From Limnohabitans sp. MMS-10A-192 (lineage in GTDB: Bacteria > Pseudomonadota > Gammaproteobacteria > Burkholderiales > Burkholderiaceae_C), in assembly GCF_003063335.1 (NCBI RefSeq), contig NZ_NERX01000012.1:1-33278 (forward strand): a stretch of DNA of 33,278 bases. Reading direction: 5' to 3'. Positions within the stretch are counted from its first letter, which is position 1. Each line of letters starts with the position of its first letter. Shown piece after piece: positions 7,657 to 15,132 of this stretch. A program made the position numbers and the translations under genes. The notes under the pieces are model-generated. The model had not been told where the DNA came from. It saw only the letters and a program-made list of their open reading frames with translations, and did not search any database.

Positions 7657-8049
7657 GTGAACAAGAGAGGGCCGGATCGCGCTGTACCGATTCATAACAA
7701 CCGCCGCAGCGGGCGCAAACAAATGAGACTGCCCAATGAGCAATCAAGGCGACCGGGGAAACTGCTGCGGCCGTGGGACGTGGCGGCCACACCGCTGGAA
7801 CTGGCGCTGGCCAGGGGCCACCGGTGGTTGGCAATGCTGGAGTACGGCAAGTTGAAAAACCTGACTGAAATTGTAGCGCTGGAGGGAGTCGACAACAGCT
7901 ACGTCAGCCGGATGGTGAATTTGACTACGCTGGCACCGGACATCGTCGAGGCGATTTTGGAGGATACGCTGCCGGATCACCTGACGCTGTTTGATCTTGC
8001 GGTGGACCCGCCTGCGCTGTGGGAGGAGCAGCGGTTACGGATTTGGTGA
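7657..8049 (+). CDS. ParB-like HTH protein of the kind found in recombinase modules
   Basis: An open frame of 130 codons from a GTG at 7657; the ATG at 7723 (MRLPNEQ) is an alternative, and no strong ribosome site favours either. The recognisable part is C-terminal: ALARGHRWLAMLEYGKLKNL, then ALEGVDNSYVSRMVNLTTLAPDIVEAIL and a terminal ALWEEQR. This matches a small HTH family usually found beside site-specific recombinases and DUF2924 proteins in integrative elements and prophages. No such partners are present here, so it is probably a leftover of a mobile element. It follows copS by 14 bp, but any operon link is likely accidental. Confidence 0.6.
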   Translation: MNKRGPDRAVPIHNNRRSGRKQMRLPNEQSRRPGKLLRPWDVAATPLELALARGHRWLAMLEYGKLKNLTEIVALEGVDNSYVSRMVNLTTLAPDIVEAILEDTLPDHLTLFDLAVDPPALWEEQRLRIW

Positions 8050-8377
8050 GACGGGACTGTAAAAGATAGTGATGGCGACTGACTCCAAGACAGCGGGGTG
8101 TCTGTAAAGCCAGCACCAGACCGCCCGATCATGTTCGCATAAGCACGGATCGCATACGCGGCATGTCGAGTGACCGGTATTTCAATTACAACGGTCCTCG
8201 TAGCTCCTCCCGCTTAAATGACCGGTAGTAATCGCCGCAACTATGACGTCCACTTACCGCGAGTGACTACAACCAGCCTAAATCACAGATTGATACAACA
8301 ACAGCATCGTCCGCTTTTGGCCGAAAGCCGCCTCACCACGCTGAGAAAAAGCGTCAGGCCAACCGGTATGAACTTGT
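8050..8377. other. Non-coding stretch at the mobile-element boundary
   Basis: No gene is seen. It contains two copies of a TGACCGGTA-type motif (near 8170 and 8219). At 8311-8330 it contains CCGCTTTTGGCCGAAAGCCG, a near copy (18/20) of a sequence on the other strand at 18361-18380. It resembles decayed repeat-like intergenic DNA. Confidence 0.45.
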
Positions 8378-8665
8378 ATGAAATCACCCCATACAAGCAC
8401 CGAGGCACATGGCCACCCCTCTGCTGCGACACCACGGCTGGAAGGCACCCGAGACGTGCTGGACGTACTGACCTGCGGCATCGTCAGAACAGCAGCACGA
8501 GAGACCAAGCCGGAGCCCCTCATCCAGGCTCCAGCGACCCCGGCCGAACCCAGCCGAGAACTCCTGACCGAGAAAATGCTCGCCGATCGCTGGGTGTGTT
8601 CCGTCGCGCGGCTTCAGCGCTGGCGCACCGTCGGCGAGGGGCCGCCGTACTTGAAGATCGTGGGG
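8378..8665 (+). pseudogene. Truncated excisionase-like (AlpA/MerR-type HTH) protein
   Basis: The frame from ATG 8378 has a low-complexity lead and then an HTH segment at about residues 62-96 (LLTEKMLADRWVCSVARLQR, then GPPYLKIVG). This is the pattern of small excisionase/AlpA-type proteins of integrative elements, which normally continue with 'GG.VRYR..D...'. Here that continuation is missing: after LKI the sequence passes into the reverse complement of the ABC permease gene coming from the right. The end given is the estimated junction (8655-8672); the open frame itself runs on to 8704. It probably represents a recombination scar. Confidence 0.6.
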
Positions 8666-9659
8666 ATGTGGGAATCAACCAACGCAGGTATTGCAACGCG
8701 GTAGGCAATGCCTCTGACGGCCATGAAAATCCTGCAAGAAATACCAAAGGCAGCGTGGAGAAAAGAATCACTTGGAGGACCCGTTCGCGATCTCGGCACC
8801 ACAGGCCCACCAATGAGCCCAGCGTGACGATGGCGGACAAGTACAGGACCAAGAAGACTAGGGATCCAGCAACGTTTCCTGCGCGCGGGTAGCCATAGAG
8901 CCAAAAAATCCATCCAAAATAAAACAGCCCAGACACCAATCCCGGCACGAGAAATGCCAGCCAGCGTCCAATCCAGACCATAGGACTTGCTTGAACTGCA
9001 CGTTGCTCGACCCAGGTCGCCACCAACATCCCCACTCCCATCAGAAGGGTCTGATGCATGATCAGCAGGGCGACGGCAGGAACGATGAAGCTGCCGTAAC
9101 CCTCTGTGGCGTTGAACAAGGCAATGGCTTGAAAATCCACCGGCGTACGAGTCTCACTTGCCTGACGAGGACTTTGACCCTTTGCCTCTCGCTGTCGGAT
9201 TTCAATACCCGCCGATGCTGCACCTACGGCTTCCGCTAACCCGTACTGCACCGCCTTGCTGATGATGGGGTAGGCGCCGTTCGACACGATCGTCACCAAA
9301 GCTGGCATCCCCCTGGCGACGTTTGCCTTCAGGGTGTCTGGGAGAAGCAGGTAGCCTTCAATCTCGCCGCGACTCATGGCGGCCTGCGCGGCGCGCTCAT
9401 CAGACGCTACGGCTTTGACCTCGATCCGTGGGTTGGCAAGTGCTAGGCGTTGGATCGTCCGTGACAGAGCCGAGTGATCCTGGTCGATGACCGCCACCGG
9501 CACTCGGGTCACGACCTCCGGACCGAAGAACCAAGGGTAGAAGAAAGCATAGAACAAGGGCGCTGCAAAAAGCAGCATCAATACGCCCTTGTCTCGCACA
9601 ACATCGCGCAGCGTTGCGACGAACCCCGTCCTCAGGGTTCTTGAGTGGTGGAGGGTCAT
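8520..9659 (-). pseudogene. ABC-2 type permease, C-terminally truncated (second permease of the efflux operon)
   Basis: From ATG 9659 the first roughly 332 residues form an ABC-2 permease of the YhhJ type. TM1 lies near residues 20-40 (GVLMLLFAAPLFYAFFYPWF), a large periplasmic domain contains VPVAVIDQDHSALSR, and then come five predicted helices in the C-terminal half (AVALLIMHQTLLMGV onward). Homology stops after QYLRWLIPT at about 8665. The remaining 48 or so codons, to the stop at 8520, are antisense to the excisionase fragment and are Arg/Ser/Ala-rich nonsense. About 40 native residues, including the last TM helix, appear lost, so function is doubtful. The start lies 1 bp after the stop of the first permease. 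Confidence 0.75.
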
Positions 9660-9660
9660 G

Positions 9661-10833
9661 TCAACGAGCTCCCCATGTCGATGGCTTGTTGCGAGCCTGG
9701 ACCAAGCCCCACGCGGCCAGTGCGAGCAAACCCAGAGTGGCCAGCAGGAATGCCACAGGAGTCGCAGCACTCGCGCGGGCCGGCAAGCCCATCAGCAATT
9801 GCTCCGTCTGCAGCCGGATGTAGTGGGTGAACGGCATGGAAGTCGCCCATAGGCGAGCGCTGTCAGGCATTGCACTCAGTGGGAAGCTCATGCCACTGAA
9901 TGCGAAGGCCGGGGCGGTTAGAAGTCCAGTCACGGACAACGCGGTCCGCAAAGACTTGGTCAGTGCGGCCACCGCAGCACCCGCGGCCAGAGACAGTGCC
10001 ATGAGCAAAGCCAGGGCGAGGCAGATCCAGGCAAGATGCCCGGGGATGTCCCAGCCACGCCCGGCCGTGATGAACCAAAGCGCTCCGGTACCGATCCCCG
10101 TAAGCGTCATCCAGGGAATCGCCAGCTTGCCCAGCAGGGCGACCGCGACGGACCGCCCTCCCTCGTGTCCCAGCCACTGTCCTAGCGTCTTGTCCCTCAA
10201 CTCTCGACCTACCGCCCAGGCACCAGCCGTCATTGCCAGAATGTGCAGGATGGCCGGGATCACGGCAGCAGTCAGGTACTTTTCGTAGTTACCGGACCCG
10301 TTGAACAGCACAATCGATTGAGTCTGGATCGGATTAAAGCTGGTCTTGGCCTGTTGGGGGGATTCACCTCGCTTGGTTCGAGCCGACACTTCGATACCGG
10401 CAGCCAAGGTCCCCACCACCGTGCGCACATCCCGCTGCAGCAGGCTCGAGTGCGTGGCAAACTGGGCGTTATGGCGCAGGGTGACTTCGGTCTTGACCCC
10501 GCGCTTGATGTCTCGCTCGAAGTCCCGGGGAATGTTGACCATCGCGTATACCCGCACGCTCCTGAGAGCGTTTTGGGCCGAGGATTCGCTGTCGAATTCG
10601 TCGACAACCTGAATGCCAGGCGAGGCGTCGAGCATGCGCACCAGTTGCCGCGACAGCCCGGAGTGGTCTTCATCTACCACGCCGACTGGCAGGTTCCTCG
10701 GGATGGCGCTGGAGAACATCCACACGACCAGCACCACGGCCAGCAAAGGCACCCACGTCACCATCGCCAGGTCCCAGGGGCTTTGGCCTAGGCGACGGGC
10801 TTCCCGCCTGGCGCTGTCGAAGAAGTGGTGCAT
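9661..10833 (-). CDS. ABC-2 type permease (first permease of the efflux operon)
   Basis: A 390-residue membrane protein (ATG at 10833; a TTG two codons earlier is possible). TM1 is at about residues 25-45 (WVPLLAVVLVVWMFSSAIP). A long periplasmic domain follows with the family mark LPVGVVDEDHSGLSRQLVRM, then five or six C-terminal helices (TAAVIPAILHILAMTAGAWA to ATLGLLALAAWGLV). The ABC-2 (DrrB/YhhJ-like) fold moves drugs or lipophilic compounds outward with an ATPase partner. It lies 7 bp downstream of the HlyD gene and is nearly fused to the second permease. No ATP-binding subunit is in the operon, so it would have to come from elsewhere or the permeases may act in an unusual way. Confidence 0.9.
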   Translation of the reverse strand: MHHFFDSARREARRLGQSPWDLAMVTWVPLLAVVLVVWMFSSAIPRNLPVGVVDEDHSGLSRQLVRMLDASPGIQVVDEFDSESSAQNALRSVRVYAMVNIPRDFERDIKRGVKTEVTLRHNAQFATHSSLLQRDVRTVVGTLAAGIEVSARTKRGESPQQAKTSFNPIQTQSIVLFNGSGNYEKYLTAAVIPAILHILAMTAGAWAVGRELRDKTLGQWLGHEGGRSVAVALLGKLAIPWMTLTGIGTGALWFITAGRGWDIPGHLAWICLALALLMALSLAAGAAVAALTKSLRTALSVTGLLTAPAFAFSGMSFPLSAMPDSARLWATSMPFTHYIRLQTEQLLMGLPARASAATPVAFLLATLGLLALAAWGLVQARNKPSTWGAR

Positions 10834-10840
10834 GGTCAAT

Positions 10841-11809
10841 TCAATCGACCAGAACGGACATGCCTGGGCGAACCCCCTCGATCACTTGGGACGGGCGGGC
10901 CCGGACCTCGAAGGTTTTGATGTCAAAGCCCTGATCGGAGCGCGTGGCACGCCAGGTGGCGAAATCGGGCATCACTGCTGCCCGGTACACCTTGAAGCGA
11001 ACCTTGCGGCCTTTCAAGGCGGGCAAGGTGCCATCGAATTCCTTGCCGACGCCAAACTTATCGAGCTTGTCTTCGCGCACGTTGAGCACCACCCACTGAT
11101 CTGCCATGTTGGCGACCGTGACCACAGGCACTCCTTGGGGCGAGATCTCGCCCACACGCCCCAGGACCTTGACCACTTCACCGGCCACCGGGCTCTTGAG
11201 CTCCGTCTCGGCCTTGGCCGCCTGAACTTCAGCCACGACGCCAGCCAATTGACGTGCCTGGGCGGCGGCAGCTTGCTTGTCTTCGGAACGTGCCCCGTCG
11301 CGCGCCATCTCATACTGGGCCTGCGCGGCCAAGGCCTGATCGCGGGCTGCCTTGAAATTAGCCTCAGCCTCGTCGCGCTTTTGTGCGGCGATCAAGCCGT
11401 CCCGGGCCAGTCCCTCAATCCGCTTGAACGATGCTTGTGATAGATCCGCCGCGGCCTGGGCGCGCTGCCAGTTCAGGCGGGCGATTTCCACCTCCTGGGG
11501 CCGGGCACCCTTTTGCGCCTTGGCCGCCGTGGCCTGGGCAGCCTCCTGGGCTGCCGTGGCCTGCGCCAATTTGGCGGTCACCTCGGGACTGTCCAGGCGA
11601 ATGAGCGGTGAGCCCACCGTGATGACATCCCCCTCCTTGACGAGGATGTCTGCGATGCGGGCGCTGACCTTGGAAGCGACATCGACTTCCTGCACCTCCA
11701 TCTGTCCCTGGAAGGCCTCCGCGCCAGGCTGCTGGGCCTTCCACAGGCCCAGGCCGAGAACTGCCACTGCGCCGATAGTGACCAGTGTGACGGGTAGTTT
11801 CTTATTCAT
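10841..11809 (-). CDS. HlyD-family membrane fusion protein
   Basis: A 322-residue periplasmic adaptor with an N-terminal membrane anchor (about residues 6-24, VTLVTIGAVAVLGLGLWKA). A biotinyl-lipoyl-like half-motif follows (DVASKVSARIADILVKEGD), then an Ala/Gln/Lys-rich coiled-coil hairpin (about 75-200), the second lipoyl half (LKSPVAGEVVKVLGRVGEI) and a beta-barrel domain. It would bridge the inner-membrane permeases to the TolC channel. It starts immediately after the TolC gene and precedes the two permeases, the usual order of YhiI/YbhG-type exporters. Confidence 0.92.
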   Translation of the reverse strand: MNKKLPVTLVTIGAVAVLGLGLWKAQQPGAEAFQGQMEVQEVDVASKVSARIADILVKEGDVITVGSPLIRLDSPEVTAKLAQATAAQEAAQATAAKAQKGARPQEVEIARLNWQRAQAAADLSQASFKRIEGLARDGLIAAQKRDEAEANFKAARDQALAAQAQYEMARDGARSEDKQAAAAQARQLAGVVAEVQAAKAETELKSPVAGEVVKVLGRVGEISPQGVPVVTVANMADQWVVLNVREDKLDKFGVGKEFDGTLPALKGRKVRFKVYRAAVMPDFATWRATRSDQGFDIKTFEVRARPSQVIEGVRPGMSVLVD

Positions 11810-11810
11810 C

Positions 11811-13229
11811 TCATTGCGCTTTCAGATCGGCACGGGCCATGTAGCTGGTGAATTGATCGGACAGACCGGCCACTTCCAGGAGATCGGCGAGGGCCTTAAC
11901 ATAGTCATAAGCCGACTGTGCCTGCTCGGTCTTGGTTTTAGCCAGGTTCACCTCTGCGTCGATCAGTTCTAATGTGGAGTTCGTCCCCGCCTTCTGGCCC
12001 TTGGTCTTGAGTTGGAGGACTGCATCGGCCAATTCCAGACTTGGGGCCAGGGACAGGAATTGACGCCTGGTCTGGTCAACGGCCATCCACCGTTTCTCGA
12101 CCAGCAGCGCGATGTCATTTCGGGCCTGCTTGTCCTGGCTGTCCGCCATCTCGATGAGCCGATGCGATGCTTCGCTCATCAAGGAGCGGTCCACCCCCCC
12201 CCACAGACGCCAGCTGACTCCCACGCCCACGACCCAGTTGGCTTGGTCCGAGGAGCGGAGCTGGCGTTGCCCGAAGGCAAATATCGTGGGCTTCTTGTGG
12301 GACTCTTCCAGGGCATGAATCTGCTCGGCCTCATGCCGCTTGGCGGCCACCTTGCCCAATCCTGGGTGTCGTTCCAGAGCAGCGTCGATGAAGTAGCCAA
12401 GCGGCTCAATGGGTGAACTGATCACGAAAAGAGGGCTCATGGCTTGAACCCGTTCACCGTTGCGGATGGTTCTGGCCAACGCGGTAGACGCCAACTCAGC
12501 GTCATCCCGAGCCTTTTGGGCGTTCCGCTTGGCTTCCTCCATCGCAGCGCGGGCCTGGAGTCGCTCGACCTGTGCGACAAGGCCCGCTTCAAGCATTCGC
12601 TGCGTCGCGGCGTCATGCTCCTGGACGGCTCGAAAGGCCGCCTCGCGCAACCCGGCCGCGCGCTCAGCCAACTGGGCTCCGAAATAACGCTGCGCGAATT
12701 CCGTAAACACCTCTTGCTGCGCCTGGCGTCCGCCCGCCCGGGCCTCTTCGGTCTTGGCTTCTAAGGCCTGCTTGATGGCGGTGGTGGCGCCGCCGGTGTA
12801 AAGGGGCAATACAGCCGAGACAGAAGAGGTGTTGCCGCTGCGCTGAGTGCTCAGGTCGACACTGTTCGGCAGTTGCGGCAGGCGTGACAGGCCTGCAGCC
12901 AAGGTAGGGGGTAGAGCAGCAATGGACGAACCGATGGTGTGCGTCAGCGGTGACAGATCGACCCCCTGCACCGCGCCTTGGAACCTGTAGGAGGCGGCGC
13001 CTACGGACACCACGGGGCCGCCCAGGTAGCGGGTAGCCTGCTCCTTCAACTGCGCGCTCTCGACCGACAAGCGAGTCATTGCCAGACGATCAGAATTGGC
13101 TTGGAGGCGCCGTGCGGCCTCTTCGAAGCTGAGCGCTTCAGCCCGTGTCAGCGCGGGAACGCAGGCCGCCGCAGTTATCAAGGCACACAGTGACAGTTTG
13201 GTGCGCAATCGATTTGGTTGATTCAACAT
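11811..13229 (-). CDS. TolC-family outer membrane efflux protein
   Basis: A 472-residue outer membrane factor; ATG 13229 is chosen since a signal peptide follows directly (LSLCALITAAACVPALTRA) and the region upstream holds the operators. It has two OEP repeats with long amphipathic helices. There is no lipobox, unlike the copper-operon channel. It is the first gene of a leftward operon tolC-hlyD-permease-permease and diverges from the tetR gene. A sigma70-like promoter can be read upstream, overlapped by two TetR-type palindromes. Confidence 0.9.
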   Translation of the reverse strand: MLNQPNRLRTKLSLCALITAAACVPALTRAEALSFEEAARRLQANSDRLAMTRLSVESAQLKEQATRYLGGPVVSVGAASYRFQGAVQGVDLSPLTHTIGSSIAALPPTLAAGLSRLPQLPNSVDLSTQRSGNTSSVSAVLPLYTGGATTAIKQALEAKTEEARAGGRQAQQEVFTEFAQRYFGAQLAERAAGLREAAFRAVQEHDAATQRMLEAGLVAQVERLQARAAMEEAKRNAQKARDDAELASTALARTIRNGERVQAMSPLFVISSPIEPLGYFIDAALERHPGLGKVAAKRHEAEQIHALEESHKKPTIFAFGQRQLRSSDQANWVVGVGVSWRLWGGVDRSLMSEASHRLIEMADSQDKQARNDIALLVEKRWMAVDQTRRQFLSLAPSLELADAVLQLKTKGQKAGTNSTLELIDAEVNLAKTKTEQAQSAYDYVKALADLLEVAGLSDQFTSYMARADLKAQ

Positions 13230-13244
13230 GGCATTCTCTTTGTC

Positions 13245-13260
13245 GGTACCAATCGGTACC
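13245..13260. promoter_or_regulatory. TetR operator, copy 1 (GGTACN6GTACC)
   Basis: GGTACCAATCGGTACC is an inverted repeat with 5-bp arms and a 6-bp spacer. It ends 15 bp before the tolC ATG. The same arm and spacer design recurs at 13287-13302, 42 bp away. Confidence 0.7.
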
Positions 13261-13269
13261 ATAATCGAA

Positions 13270-13297
13270 ATTCTAATCGGATTATTGGTACTGTCAA
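13270..13297 (-). promoter_or_regulatory. Predicted sigma70 promoter of the tolC-hlyD-permease operon
   Basis: On the minus strand, TTGACA (plus 13292-13297) and TAGAAT (plus 13270-13275) are separated by 16 bp, a 6/6 and 5/6 match to consensus. The -35 lies inside the right-hand operator, and the predicted start point falls next to the left-hand operator. Binding by a repressor would block polymerase. Confidence 0.6.
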
Positions 13298-13302
13298 GTA
13301 CC
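13287..13302. promoter_or_regulatory. TetR operator, copy 2 (GGTACN6GTACC)
   Basis: GGTACTGTCAAGTACC has the same arms and spacing as copy 1 with an unrelated centre. It covers the -35 of the tolC promoter and lies 20 bp upstream of the tetR ATG, so it can serve autoregulation too. Confidence 0.7.
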
Positions 13303-13322
13303 TAATGTGAGATACTTGCGCG

Positions 13323-13958
13323 ATGAGTCGCCCCCAAATTCCCGACGACGAGCATCGCACCCGGTTGCTGGAGGGGATGGCGCGGGCGGTCACGGCTTGT
13401 GGGTATGCGGAGCTCACGACATCAGACATCGTGCGCGAAGCGAACGTGTCCAAAAGAACCTTTTACCAATTTTTCAAAGATAAGAGCGAATGTCTGATTG
13501 CGTTGTTCAATCACTCTGCGCAGAGGATTGAGGCCACATTACGTGCAAGCATCGACCCACAGGGTGACTGGAGTTCCCAGATCGATCGGACCATCCAGAT
13601 CTATCTGGAAACGTTGGCCGCCAATCCTGTGCTGCTACGTACCTTGTTTGTGGAAATCCTAGCGCTCGGCGCCGCAGGCCTGAGTGCCAGACGCATCGCC
13701 ATGGAAAAAATAGCTGCTGTGCTCCTGGAAGCCGCTGCCTATCAGCGCGAAAACCAGATCCCGCAATGGCTTTCCACCAGTCTGATTGGGGGGGTCAATG
13801 AGATGGTGTTGCAGCATATTGAGCAAGACCAGATTGCCTTGTTGCCCCAGCTAAGCGGAAATGCTGCCGCGTTCATGAAAAACACAATCCAAATATTCAC
13901 CCATGAGGGTGCGCCAAGAGGGAGTAAGCCCCGAGGCACTGTACGAGCAAGGCGGTGA
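13323..13958 (+). CDS. TetR/AcrR family repressor of the efflux operon
   Basis: A 211-residue regulator with an N-terminal TetR HTH: GYAELTTSDIVREANVSKRT then FYQFFKDKSECL, residues about 28-60. A helical ligand-binding and dimerisation domain follows. It is divergent from tolC with two matching palindromes in between, so it very likely represses the exporter and itself and is released by an exporter substrate. The last 15 or so residues (APRGSKPRGTVRARR) are basic and low in complexity and may read through into unrelated DNA, since the sequence after about 13,900 appears to belong to another gene remnant. Confidence 0.9.
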   Translation: MSRPQIPDDEHRTRLLEGMARAVTACGYAELTTSDIVREANVSKRTFYQFFKDKSECLIALFNHSAQRIEATLRASIDPQGDWSSQIDRTIQIYLETLAANPVLLRTLFVEILALGAAGLSARRIAMEKIAAVLLEAAAYQRENQIPQWLSTSLIGGVNEMVLQHIEQDQIALLPQLSGNAAAFMKNTIQIFTHEGAPRGSKPRGTVRARR

Positions 13959-14040
13959 CCTGATCCCAGCGACGCCCAAGCAGTTCGCAACTTTGGTCTA
14001 CGCCGAGAGCCGCAAGTTTGGTGCGGAAATCGAGTACCCC
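13903..14040 (+). pseudogene. Possible C-terminal remnant of a Bug/TctC-type receptor
   Basis: In the frame overlapping the tetR end, residues such as LIPATPKQFATLVYAESRKF resemble the C-terminal block of Bug-family solute receptors ('...TPeqFaa.i..E..kw..'). The similarity is short and judged by eye only. If right, it marks a rearrangement join just after or within tetR. The frame stays open to 14148 but the later part is not recognised. Confidence 0.3.
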
Positions 14041-14383
14041 CCTCGATTGATCCTTTCGATGCTCCGGGCTTCGCCGTGCATGTCCGGCCCAGCCTTGGCG
14101 CTCATTGCACATTCGAGCGCTGCCATACGCATGGTGAGGGATGGGTGAGCACGCAGACTCATGCTTGTGATCTGACCGCAGGGCCCAGACCGCTCACAGT
14201 GGTCGGTGGTCACAGCCTGTAACCGCCGTTTCGGCGCTCATGGATCTGGAGCGGGCATTCGGAAACATCACGACAGGTCTATTCGAGCTCGGTTGCAACT
14301 GCCAGCCACCTCACAGCGCCTGACAACTTCCTGTGAACTCGCTCCGTTTCGCACTGTGGGCCTCACGGGATGGAACCAGCACT
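14041..14383. other. Stretch without a recognisable gene
   Basis: Only short frames are found, none with family features. It lies between the tetR-side remnant and the lysR fragment, in the most rearranged part of the window. Confidence 0.4.
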
Positions 14384-14633
14384 TCAAGTGGCGCATGCCT
14401 GCAAGGCCGTTTCGGTCTGAAGCCGTGTCTGCTCGATTAAATATTCCAAAAATATCCGTGTCCGGTCGGGAATGAACTTGCGGCTTGGCAGCGCCGCATA
14501 CAAGCTGACCCGCCCAGTGATCCAGGGCGAGAGCACCCGCTTCAAGGTGCCTTGCGTGAGGTAAGGCGCTGCGATCTCCATCGACAAGGACATGATGCCT
14601 GCCCCGTCGATCACGGCTCTGAGTGTTGAATCA
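14384..14633 (-). pseudogene. LysR-type regulator, C-terminal fragment cut by an IS21-family element
   Basis: Read leftward, the fragment gives LRAVIDGAGIMSLSMEIAAP and continues with PWITGRVSLYAALPSRKFIP to LQTETALQACAT and a TGA. It aligns without gaps to the last 80 or so residues of the LysR gene at 16943-17875 (DGAGITSVAMDMVAPYL; PWITGRLSMYAAVPTRKF; KALQACATC). Homology stops exactly where the TGT of the IS21-type end begins at 14634. The DNA-binding half is gone, so it cannot act as a regulator. Confidence 0.85.
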
Positions 14634-15132
14634 CAACGAAAACTGGGCCAAATTTGGGGAGAATCACACTGAAAACTGAGCCACGTTGACGGCTACGCTG
14701 CTGAATTTTTCAGCAAGGTGGTCAGGAGTGATCAACGTGAGCACATTGAGAAAATTGCGCCGCCTCGTGCTGAGGGATGGCGTATCGGTGCGGGAGGCCA
14801 GCCGGCGGCTGGGGATCTCGCGCAACACGGCCAGCAAGTGGTTATCTGAGCCCGAGATGCGGGAGCCGAAGTATCCGAAGCGGGTGAAGGTGGTGAGCGT
14901 CCTGGGGCCTTTTGAAGAGACCCTGGCCCGCTGGCTCAAGGCCGACCAGCACCGCAATAAGCGCGAGCGCCGCGGCATCAAGGCCATGTTCGAGGCCTTG
15001 CGCGCCATGGGCTACGGCGGCAGCCGTGGGCCGGTGTACCGCTTTGCCCAGCAGTGGCGCCTAGAGCAAGACCACAACGCCCGAGGGGCGGGGTTTGTGC
15101 CGTTGTCCTTTGAACTGGGTGAGGCGTTCCAG
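14634..15132 (+). mobile_element. IS21-family element, left end plus 5' part of istA
   Basis: The end begins with TGTTGAATC and contains two inner repeats of the type GAAAACTG(A/G)GCCA, typical of the multiple terminal repeats of IS21-type elements. The istA frame follows with the ribosome site AGGAG. The element breaks off inside istA near 15132, where guanine deaminase sequence begins; istB and the right end are missing. Insertion cut the lysR gene on its left. A related end in the same orientation starts at 33152. Confidence 0.8.

Noticed and set aside
8218..8892. 224-codon plus-strand frame across the permease/excisionase junction
   Set aside because: Arg-rich translation without motifs; it crosses the scar and overlaps better-supported frames on both strands.
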